From an uncultured Lachnospiraceae bacterium (GTDB lineage: Bacteria; Bacillota; Clostridia; Lachnospirales; Lachnospiraceae), in contig CADBQE010000231.1 of assembly GCA_902796695.1 (NCBI GenBank), positions 1 to 18,833 on the forward strand: a stretch of DNA of 18,833 nucleotides, in the 5' to 3' direction. A program made the position numbers and the translations under genes. The notes below the pieces were generated by a model that was not told the origin of the DNA, ran no database searches, and saw only the letters and a program-made list of their open reading frames with translations. Each line of letters begins with the position of its first letter. Positions within the stretch are counted from its first letter, which is position 1. Positions 12,981-18,833 of the stretch are shown in pieces.

Positions 12981-14162
12981 TCAGAAGTCGAGGCGGTCGA
13001 GGCGGGAGAGGAGGTCGGAGATGTGCTGCTTGTTGACGGTGATGAGGGCGCGGGCTTTGGGGTCGTCCATGCCGTGGCGGCGGATGGTGCGGCGCATGAC
13101 GCGGATGCAGGAGATCAGTTTGGCCTGGTCGAAGGCTTTCTGACGGATGTCGGCCGGCATGTCGGCCAGGTAGAGGTCCAGGGTGTCCGACAGGAGGTCT
13201 TCCGCGGTTTTGTGAGAGAAGCCGTAAAAAACCTGCGTTTTTTCGGGCTCCAGTTCCGAGTAGCCCAGATAGGCGGCGTAGAGATTGCCCAGTTCGAAGA
13301 CGGGATGCCCCATACTCAGGGTATCCATATCGATCAGAAGGACTTCACGGCCCTGCAGCATGATGTTTTTGAAGTGGAAATCTCCGTGCAGCATATAGGG
13401 GTGCTCCGGGACGTTTTCCACCAGTTCGATCAGCCGGGCGGTCTCCGGTTCCGGCAGGTAAGGCCGCAGGTATTCGGCCCAGCCGAGGACTTTTTCTTTC
13501 ATGCCGGGGAGTTCGTCGGGGGTCAGGCGCGTGCCGTGGATCCGGTTTAGCAGATCTACGGACAGACGGACCAGCTCCGGGCGGCGCGAAGGATCCTCGA
13601 TCAGAAGCGAGGCAAAAGAACGGGCGTTTAACAGTTCAAAAACGGAGCCGTAGCCGTCTCCGACCCGCACAACGTCGTAGGGGATCGCGGTGGGGATGCC
13701 GGCAATGAAGGCTTTCCGGGCCAGCTCCCGCTCGCGGGTGATATCGGGCAGGGCGTTCGCGTCATCGTAGACCTTGACAATGGTGTCCGGATCGATGCGG
13801 TAGACCTTGCCGTTGGCGCCGCTGCCGATGACTTCGCATCCTTCGATGGAAATGTGGCGGTAGGCTTTATTTACGTTCAGCAGTTCGGTAAATCCGGTCA
13901 TATCCAGGATCTCGTAGATCTCAGACGAGACATTGTCCAGACGAAGATCCGGGAAGCGGTGCCGCAGGCGCAGCAGGATCCTAAGGCCGGCGCTGGAGAT
14001 ATATTTCAGTTCGCTGCAGTCAATCGAAAGCGAGGCAGGCATGAACTGCGTGATAACCTGATCGACCAGCTCTTCGGTCCGGATACTGTTGGCGGAATCG
14101 ATATGTCCGGTCAGAAACAGGGTCAGATGACCGTTCTCAAAATGCTGCTTTAATTTCTCCAT
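12981..14162 (-). CDS. STAS domain fused to an APH-like kinase domain
   Basis: Residues 1-100 are a STAS domain (anti-sigma antagonist type): LTLFLTGHID, then SLSIDCSELKYISSAGLRIL. Residues 105-393 are an aminoglycoside-phosphotransferase-like kinase fold: a glycine loop GSGANGKVYRI (113-123), K130 in IVKVYDD, the catalytic loop HGDFHFKNIM with H259, D261 and N266, and the metal-binding LIDMDT (D278/D280). The two parts form one continuous chain. In the STAS loop the residue just before the conserved glycine, phosphorylated in SpoIIAA and RsbV, is Ala58, preceded by Ser56-Ser57. GGAGG lies 6 bases before the start. The gene follows the RsbW-like ATPase by 20 bases, so the two are probably one operon acting in partner switching. 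The substrate of the kinase part is unknown. Confidence 0.85.
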   Translation of the reverse strand: MEKLKQHFENGHLTLFLTGHIDSANSIRTEELVDQVITQFMPASLSIDCSELKYISSAGLRILLRLRHRFPDLRLDNVSSEIYEILDMTGFTELLNVNKAYRHISIEGCEVIGSGANGKVYRIDPDTIVKVYDDANALPDITRERELARKAFIAGIPTAIPYDVVRVGDGYGSVFELLNARSFASLLIEDPSRRPELVRLSVDLLNRIHGTRLTPDELPGMKEKVLGWAEYLRPYLPEPETARLIELVENVPEHPYMLHGDFHFKNIMLQGREVLLIDMDTLSMGHPVFELGNLYAAYLGYSELEPEKTQVFYGFSHKTAEDLLSDTLDLYLADMPADIRQKAFDQAKLISCIRVMRRTIRRHGMDDPKARALITVNKQHISDLLSRLDRLDF

Positions 14163-14182
14163 AGTATCCTCCGCTGTGCTGC

Positions 14183-14725
14183 TCAGGAATACGATTTCCG
14201 AACGGTCAGAATGTTCCGGCCGTTCCGATATTCATAGGATATATCGTCCGTCATCTTTTTCACCATGAAAATGCCGAGGCCGCCGGCTTCGCGCTCCTCC
14301 GTTCCCAGACGGATATCGGGATCCTCCCGGGTCAGCGGATTAAAGGGAACGCCGGAATCGGAAAACCGGAGCGTCACGGTTTTGGACTCAGTGTCCACCG
14401 AGATCCCGAAATCGGCCCGGCCGGTGCCGGGGGCATAGGCATACATGGCAATATTGGCAAAGATCTCGTCGATGATCACGTCGATCTGCATCATGGCCTT
14501 GAGCGGACAGCCGGCTGCTTCCAGCTCCGCATCCGCGAAGGCTGTGATGACGGAGACGTTGTCTACGACGGCATCCAGCGTGATTTCCTTCATAGGGATT
14601 TCGTTTTCCTTTCCTGCCTCAGGGGCGCCGGGCGGCAGACAGAGCACAGCCGTATCCGGCCGCCGGGGGCACGTTTCCGGTGACTGTTCCCGATTTGTCA
14701 TATCCCGAACTGTTTTCTCAGACAT
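14183..14725 (-). CDS. RsbW-like anti-sigma regulatory ATPase (HATPase_c_2)
   Basis: Residues 45-180 form a GHKL ATPase domain of the RsbW/SpoIIAB type: N-box E87...N91 (IDEIFANIAMYAY), G1 box D123-S-G125 (FSDSGVPFNP) and G2 box GGLGIFMVKKM (148-158). Such proteins phosphorylate a STAS-domain antagonist and bind either it or a sigma factor. The N-terminal 44 residues are Pro/Cys-rich and unusual, since relatives are about 140 residues. The start at 14725 is kept because AGAGGAG lies 6-7 bases upstream, but the internal ATG at 14593 (MKEITL) would give the normal length. The STAS-kinase gene lies directly downstream. A PP2C phosphatase, the usual third member, is absent here. Confidence 0.85.
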   Translation of the reverse strand: MSEKTVRDMTNREQSPETCPRRPDTAVLCLPPGAPEAGKENEIPMKEITLDAVVDNVSVITAFADAELEAAGCPLKAMMQIDVIIDEIFANIAMYAYAPGTGRADFGISVDTESKTVTLRFSDSGVPFNPLTREDPDIRLGTEEREAGGLGIFMVKKMTDDISYEYRNGRNILTVRKSYS

Positions 14726-14764
14726 GGCAGGCTCCTCTCAAAATATCGGTAGAGATCCGTATTT

Positions 14765-14793
14765 ATTGTAGCGCCCGGAGGATTTTTTGTAAA
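14765..14793 (-). promoter_or_regulatory. Sigma-A promoter of the ATPase/STAS-kinase operon
   Basis: On the minus strand, TTTACA (14793-14788) and TACAAT (14770-14765) are 17 bases apart. It starts right at the T-run of the permease terminator, leaving no spare spacer between the two units. Confidence 0.75.
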
Positions 14794-14841
14794 GAAAAAA
14801 AGAGGGGCGGGGGGGGACGCATAAGGTCCCGGCCCCGCCCT
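14793..14841 (-). terminator. Intrinsic terminator of the permease gene
   Basis: On the minus strand AGGGCGGGG and CCCCGCCCCT form a long GC stem with a loop of about 20 bases, followed by CTTTTTTTC. It lies just past the permease stop codon. Confidence 0.75.
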
Positions 14842-14848
14842 GCCCGCA

Positions 14849-16114
14849 TCAGGCATAGAAGACCCAGAAGAAGATGTAGGCCGGGATCACAGCCGCCAGC
14901 GTGAAGGGAACGCCGATCTTCAGGAAATCGCTGTTCTTCACCTCCCAGCCTTCTTTGCGAAGAATGCCGATGCCGGTGATATTGGCGGAGGCGCCGATCG
15001 GCGTCAGGTTGCCGCCCAGCGTGGCGCCCGAAAGCAGCCCGAAGTACAGAATGGTGGGATCCACGCCCAGGGCCAGCGCCATGCCGCGCACCACCGGAAG
15101 CATGGTGGTGACGTAGGGAATATTGTCGATGAAGGCGGAGAATGCCACGCTGCCCCAGGTGATGATCGTATAGATCAGGAACAGATTGCCGCCGCCGATC
15201 CGGCTGAGCAGGCCGGCAATGGCATCCACCACGCCCTGCTCCGTAATGCCGCCGATCACCAGGAACAGGCCGAACAGAAGCAGGATGGTCTCAAAATCGA
15301 TCTCCCAAATGACCTTCGTTACGGGCGCCCAGCTCTTTTCCTTCAGGAAACTGCGGATCAGGCCGACGATCATCAGGCCGGTGCAGATCAGACCGTTGGT
15401 CAGGGCCGGCTTGTTCGGAATAAAGGAGGCGGCGATCAGAAGCACCACGGTGCCGACCATCAGGACGGACGGGAAATAGTCCGTGACGACGGTCCGCTCG
15501 CGGCTGTTCACCTTCTGCTTCTCATTCCGGAACAGAATCAGCAGAAGAGAGGCCGCGCAGACCGCACCCAGCTCCACGGCCCAGAAAATGCCGGGCCGTC
15601 CCTTATACCAGAAGAAATCCATAAAGCTCATGCCCGCGTAGCCGCCCAGCAGAATGGAGGTGGTATCGCCCACCAGCGTAGCCGCGCCCTGCAGGTTGGA
15701 GGAGACGGCGATGGCAATGATCATGCCCACGGGGTTGATCTTCAGCTTTTTTGCAATGGCCAGCGCGATCGGAGCGATCATCAGCACCGTGGCGACGTTG
15801 TCGATGAAGGCGGAGACCAGGCCGGCAAAAAGCGAAAGCACGATGATGGCCCATTTGACGTTCGAGACCTTGCTCAGAATAATATCCGCCAGCAGCGCCG
15901 GCATTTTGGATTCGATCAGCAGGGATACGGTCCCCATGGTGCCGGCGATCATGAGCAGGACATTGAAATCCACATAGGAGAGCGCTTTGCTCCAGGGCAG
16001 CATGCCGCTGATCAGGAAAACGGCGGCGCTGGCCAGGGCGATCCAGGGGCGGTACTTCTGAAAGACCATCATGAGAACGTACGTGGCGGCAAACAGGATA
16101 ATGGCAAACAGCAT
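14849..16114 (-). CDS. ArsB/NhaD-type (SLC13-like) ion permease, manganese-riboswitch controlled
   Basis: The 421-residue protein has about 11-12 hydrophobic helices in two similar halves, each with an ion-transporter signature: AFIDNVATVLMIAPIALAIA with VSSNLQGAATLVGD in the first, and AFIDNIPYVTTMLPV with GATLGGNLTPIGASANI in the second. This duplicated FxDN...GN/G-T-IG pattern is typical of the ArsB/NhaD/SLC13 superfamily. The ion is not told by sequence. The leader is a yybP-ykoY manganese riboswitch, so manganese or a linked ion is the likely substrate, probably for export. AAAGGAG lies 8 bases before the ATG at 16114. It has its own promoter and terminator, with no co-transcribed gene. 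Confidence 0.88.
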   Translation of the reverse strand: MLFAIILFAATYVLMMVFQKYRPWIALASAAVFLISGMLPWSKALSYVDFNVLLMIAGTMGTVSLLIESKMPALLADIILSKVSNVKWAIIVLSLFAGLVSAFIDNVATVLMIAPIALAIAKKLKINPVGMIIAIAVSSNLQGAATLVGDTTSILLGGYAGMSFMDFFWYKGRPGIFWAVELGAVCAASLLLILFRNEKQKVNSRERTVVTDYFPSVLMVGTVVLLIAASFIPNKPALTNGLICTGLMIVGLIRSFLKEKSWAPVTKVIWEIDFETILLLFGLFLVIGGITEQGVVDAIAGLLSRIGGGNLFLIYTIITWGSVAFSAFIDNIPYVTTMLPVVRGMALALGVDPTILYFGLLSGATLGGNLTPIGASANITGIGILRKEGWEVKNSDFLKIGVPFTLAAVIPAYIFFWVFYA

Positions 16115-16137
16115 GGTTCAGGCTCCTTTTCCACGGG

Positions 16138-16179
16138 AAAAAAATAAGACTCCCGCATTTTCAAGATGCGTAAAGTCTT
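16138..16179 (-). terminator. Terminator hairpin of the riboswitch (expression platform)
   Basis: On the minus strand AAGACT (16179-16174) and AGTCTT (16151-16146) enclose GCAT and ATGC, followed by ATTTTTTTCCC. The AAGACT arm is part of the aptamer's conserved 3' strand, so aptamer and terminator cannot form together: ligand binding should allow read-through into the permease. Confidence 0.85.
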
Positions 16180-16257
16180 GCCTTTTTCTTTTCCGGACCG
16201 GGCTCTCGGCCGTGATGACGATCCGGAAAACGCAGCGCGCAGGCTACTCCCCTTAAC
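16170..16257 (-). promoter_or_regulatory. yybP-ykoY manganese riboswitch aptamer
   Basis: The minus strand shows, in order, AAGGGGAGTAGC (first conserved loop), a GCGC hairpin, a perfect 9-bp stem TTTTCCGGA/TCCGGAAAA (16197-16189 with 16230-16222) enclosing TCGTCATCACGG...CCCGG, and the 3' strand GGCAAGACTTTAC. This matches the yybP-ykoY family, in which AAGGGGAGUAGC, UCGUCA...CCGG and GCAAGACcUUU mark the two loops that bind Mn2+. A short P1 stem GTTAAG/CTTTAC (one mismatch) closes it. The RNA should begin almost exactly at the predicted transcription start. Confidence 0.88.
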
Positions 16258-16263
16258 AAAAGA

Positions 16264-16292
16264 ACTGTAGCATAAATAACCTCGGAACGCAA
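16264..16292 (-). promoter_or_regulatory. Promoter of the riboswitch-permease unit
   Basis: On the minus strand TTGCGT (16292-16287) and TACAGT (16269-16264) are 17 bases apart, with TG one base before the -10. Transcription would start near 16257, the first base of the aptamer. Confidence 0.65.
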
Positions 16293-16330
16293 GCGGAATC
16301 TGCACGGGTTCCGTGGGGCCGCACCCGGCC

Positions 16331-16359
16331 TTGACAGGACTCCCGCCTGATTTTATACT
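16331..16359 (+). promoter_or_regulatory. Sigma-A promoter of the S9 peptidase gene
   Basis: A perfect TTGACA (16331-16336) and TATACT (16354-16359) with a 17-base spacer. It diverges from the permease promoter about 40 bases away. Confidence 0.85.
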
Positions 16360-16394
16360 GAAAGCAACACCCGTGTATCAATAAGGAGGACACA

Positions 16395-18356
16395 ATGAAA
16401 CCTGTTGCAGTGGATGAGTTTATGGGCCTGAAATTCCTGTCGGGCATTGCCTTTTCTCCGGCCGGCACCGGCGCGTGCCTGGTGGTTTCGGAAATCAATA
16501 AAAAGAAAGACGAGTACCGTTCGTTCCTGACCCTGTACCGGGACCGCAAGTTTATCCGCCTGACTTCCTTCGGCAAAGAACGCAGCTTCCAGTATCTGGA
16601 CGAGGACACGATCCTCTTCCCCGGCAACCGGGAAAAAGGAGAAGAGGGCGATATTTCCAGCCGCTGGTATACCATTTCTTTAAAAGGCGGCGAGGCGCAG
16701 GAGGCCTTCCGCTTCCCGATCCCCGTGAGCAAGGTCATGCCGCTGGAAAACGGCGACCTGATGGTGCTGGGTACGACCTTCCCCGGCTTTGAGGACCTGT
16801 ATAAAGGCGATCCGAAGCTGCTGGCCGCGTATCAGAAGCACGTGAAGGAAAACAAGGATTACGAGATTATCGAGCAGGTCCCCTGGTGGTGGAACGGTTC
16901 TACGTACACCCGGGGCGCATATACGTCCCTGTTCCGCTATGACAGAAAAAAGAAAAGCCTGACCCGGCTTTCCGCGCTTTGCGAAAACGTGGGACAGGCG
17001 GAGCTTTCCAAGGATAAGAAGAGTCTGTTCTTCACAGTCTACCCGGTAAAGCCCCTCCTTAAGATGCGGGGGACCGGCGAGATCCGCTGCCTGGACGCGG
17101 AAACGGGAAAGACCCGGACGCTGGCGGCCAGCAGCGAAGACTTCGAGATCAACGGCTTTGCCGTCGGGGAAAGCTTCCTGCTCGTGCTGGCTGCGGAACC
17201 GCGCTTCGGCCTGAATACGGACAGCGACTTTTACCGGCTGGATTATAAGACCGGCGAACTGAGCCTGTACGCGAAACACGGCGAGTCGATCCATTCCTCG
17301 GTGGGATCGGACGTGCGCTACGGCGGCGGCCGGGGCCTGAAAATGGTCGGCGACGTCTGCTATTTCATTTCCACCCGCTTTGACAGCGCGGGACTGTACA
17401 AACTGGAAAACGGCGAGATCTCGCCGGTATTTACCCGCCCCGGCTCCGTGGACAGCTTTGACATCTGCGGCGACAAGATCCTGATGATCGGACTGTTCGG
17501 CATGAAAGCGCTGGAACTGTACGACGGAACGGGCAGACAGCTGTCCCGCTTTAACGAAGCGGCGCTGAAAGGAAAATATGTGGCGCAGCCGGAGATCTGC
17601 AACGTGCAGCGGGACGGCTATGAAGTGCACGGCTTTGTCCTGAAGCCGATGGATTACGATCCGGCGAAGAAATATCCGGTGATCCTGGACGTCCACGGCG
17701 GTCCCAAGACCGTGTACGGGCCGGTGTTCTATCATGAAATGCAGTACTGGGCCGGCAAAGGCTACTTCGTGATCTTCTGCAATCCGACCGGATCGGACGG
17801 CCGCGGCGCGTTCATGGATATCCGCGGAAAATACGGAACCGTGGACTATGAGGACATTATGGCCTTTACGGATGCGGCGCTGGATGCCTATCCGGCCATG
17901 GACCGCACCAATGTGTTCGAGACCGGCGGCTCCTACGGCGGCTTTATGACCAACTGGATCATCGGCCACACGGACCGCTTTAAGGCCGCGGCCAGCCAGC
18001 GCTCCATTTCCAACTGGTTTTCCATGCTGGGCGTGTCCGATATCGGCGTAGGCTTTACGGAAGATCAGAACCTCTCCAGTCCGTGGGACGATCCGGAAAA
18101 GCTCTGGTTCCACAGCCCCATGAAATACGCGGACCGCGTGAAAACGCCTACGCTGTTCATCCATTCCTTTGAGGACTACCGCTGCCCGATCGACCAGGGC
18201 TATCAGATGTTTACCTCCCTGATCGCGCACGGCGTGGAGGCGAAGATGGTCTGCTTCCGGGGCGAAAATCACGAGCTTTCCCGCAGCGGCAAGCCCTCGC
18301 ACCGCCTCAAGAGACTGAATGAGATCACGGAGTGGTTTGAGAAGCACAAAGGCTGA
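16395..18356 (+). CDS. S9 family (prolyl oligopeptidase/acylaminoacyl type) peptidase
   Basis: The 653-residue protein has no signal peptide and is presumably cytoplasmic. Residues 1-400 form a repeat-rich beta-propeller-like region, and residues 400-653 the alpha/beta-hydrolase domain: ILDVHGGPKTVYG (oxyanion region), the nucleophile S513 in ETGGSYGGFMTNW, D594 in SFEDYRCP and H626 in GENHELSRSG complete the triad. This is the S9C (acylaminoacyl-peptidase-like) pattern. The enzymes remove short or blocked N-terminal peptides from small peptides. AAGGAGGA lies 6 bases before the start, behind a near-consensus promoter. The next gene follows by 28 bases and may share the transcript. No truncation is seen. 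Confidence 0.92.
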   Translation: MKPVAVDEFMGLKFLSGIAFSPAGTGACLVVSEINKKKDEYRSFLTLYRDRKFIRLTSFGKERSFQYLDEDTILFPGNREKGEEGDISSRWYTISLKGGEAQEAFRFPIPVSKVMPLENGDLMVLGTTFPGFEDLYKGDPKLLAAYQKHVKENKDYEIIEQVPWWWNGSTYTRGAYTSLFRYDRKKKSLTRLSALCENVGQAELSKDKKSLFFTVYPVKPLLKMRGTGEIRCLDAETGKTRTLAASSEDFEINGFAVGESFLLVLAAEPRFGLNTDSDFYRLDYKTGELSLYAKHGESIHSSVGSDVRYGGGRGLKMVGDVCYFISTRFDSAGLYKLENGEISPVFTRPGSVDSFDICGDKILMIGLFGMKALELYDGTGRQLSRFNEAALKGKYVAQPEICNVQRDGYEVHGFVLKPMDYDPAKKYPVILDVHGGPKTVYGPVFYHEMQYWAGKGYFVIFCNPTGSDGRGAFMDIRGKYGTVDYEDIMAFTDAALDAYPAMDRTNVFETGGSYGGFMTNWIIGHTDRFKAAASQRSISNWFSMLGVSDIGVGFTEDQNLSSPWDDPEKLWFHSPMKYADRVKTPTLFIHSFEDYRCPIDQGYQMFTSLIAHGVEAKMVCFRGENHELSRSGKPSHRLKRLNEITEWFEKHKG

Positions 18357-18384
18357 ACCGGAGCGGAGAAGAGGTGAATCTGTT

Positions 18385-18833
18385 ATGGAAAAACTGACGA
18401 TAGCAGAGGCGCAGCGCCTGATCCGGGAGATGATCACGGAAGATCATCTGCTGCTGCACAGCCGGAACGTCCGCTATGCGATGGGGGCTATGGCCCGCCA
18501 TTTCGGGGCGGACGAGGAGCACTGGGAAGCCGTGGGACTTCTGCACGACTACGATTACGAGAAGTACCCGGAGGAGCACCTGGCCCATACGGAAGGCCCT
18601 CTGCGGGAGGCCGGCGTGCCCGAGGAGGACATCCGCGCCGTTCTGTCCCACGGATATACGAACCGGAATGATATCCGCCCGGAAACGGATCTGGAAAAAA
18701 GCCTGTTTACCGCAGACGAGCTGACAGGCATTATCCAGGCCGCGGCGCGCATGCGGCCGAACGGGATCATGGATATGGACGTCAAAAGCTTCATGAAGAA
18801 ATTCAAGGATAGAAAGTTCGCGGCCAAATGCAA
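18385..18833 (+). CDS. HD-domain hydrolase (COG2316-like), partial
   Basis: The frame is open to the window edge, giving 149 codons of a protein that would be about 185 residues in full. It resembles COG2316 predicted HD hydrolases: HSRNVRYAMGAMARHFG, then the HD motif in VGLLHDYDYEKYPEEH, an LSHGYTNRND segment, and FTADELTGIIQAAARMRP with the conserved DMDVKSFMKKFKDRKFA ending. The histidine/aspartate set suggests a metal-dependent phosphohydrolase of unknown substrate. The ATG at 18385 has GAAGAGGTG about 9 bases upstream. It lies 28 bases after the S9 peptidase and probably shares its transcript. Confidence 0.85.
   Translation, partial: MEKLTIAEAQRLIREMITEDHLLLHSRNVRYAMGAMARHFGADEEHWEAVGLLHDYDYEKYPEEHLAHTEGPLREAGVPEEDIRAVLSHGYTNRNDIRPETDLEKSLFTADELTGIIQAAARMRPNGIMDMDVKSFMKKFKDRKFAAKC

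Noticed and set aside
16680..18437. 585-codon minus-strand frame opposite the S9 peptidase
   Set aside because: It is the antisense shadow of a GC-rich gene with an intact catalytic triad. The composition is unnatural (many His, Arg, Gly, Ala) and no start signal is present.
1..18833. tRNA or rRNA genes
   Set aside because: No cloverleaf-like run with the TTCGA/GGTTC-type arm or rRNA signature was seen in the intergenic stretches.

Overview
The window looks like a chromosomal segment of a Gram-positive anaerobe of the class Clostridia, probably close to Lachnospiraceae and of moderately high GC. This rests on the conserved Firmicutes block yhbY–nadD–yqeK–rsfS, a YitT-family membrane protein, an ECF sigma factor overlapping a DUF4367-type partner, strong AGGAGG-like ribosome binding sites, and sigma-A promoters with 16-17 bp spacers. 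The genus cannot be fixed from sequence reading alone.

Layout. Positions 1-1072 hold the tail of a membrane protein and a yitT gene with its own promoter. Positions 1100-9110 form a more AT-rich accessory island. It contains two short internally deleted insertion-sequence derivatives with terminal inverted repeats (1116-1295 and about 2040-2461), a truncated ISL3-type transposase (6928-7602) and several gene scraps. Between these lie a zinc-ribbon membrane protein, a secreted chymotrypsin-like protease followed by a membrane-anchored trigger-factor-like chaperone, an ECF sigma factor with its membrane partner, a small secreted protein and a lipoprotein. A 31-bp element, TGTCCGTTTTTGC-N9-TTGTTATAT, occurs three times with identical spacing: before the zinc-ribbon gene, the sigma gene and the small secreted-protein gene. 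It probably marks the sigma factor's own regulon. A weaker fourth copy lies at 1839-1869.

Positions 9114-12688 are a compact core operon: yhbY, a fused nadD-yqeK gene, rsfS and a two-pass membrane protein, then pspA with its own promoter and terminator. Positions 12695-12960 carry an 87-bp tandem repeat with a perfect palindrome in each unit. A minus-strand pair follows: an RsbW-like ATPase and a protein fusing a STAS domain to an APH-like kinase fold. This looks like a rewired partner-switching module.

Positions 14849-16292 (minus) hold an ArsB/NhaD-type permease behind a clear yybP-ykoY manganese riboswitch with a terminator expression platform, which ties the permease to manganese homeostasis. 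Divergent from it are an S9 prolyl-oligopeptidase-family peptidase and an HD-domain hydrolase that runs off the end.

The strongest candidates for something new are the ECF regulon with its protease–foldase pair, the riboswitch-controlled permease, the STAS-kinase fusion, and an unexplained run of four hairpins at 6706-6837.
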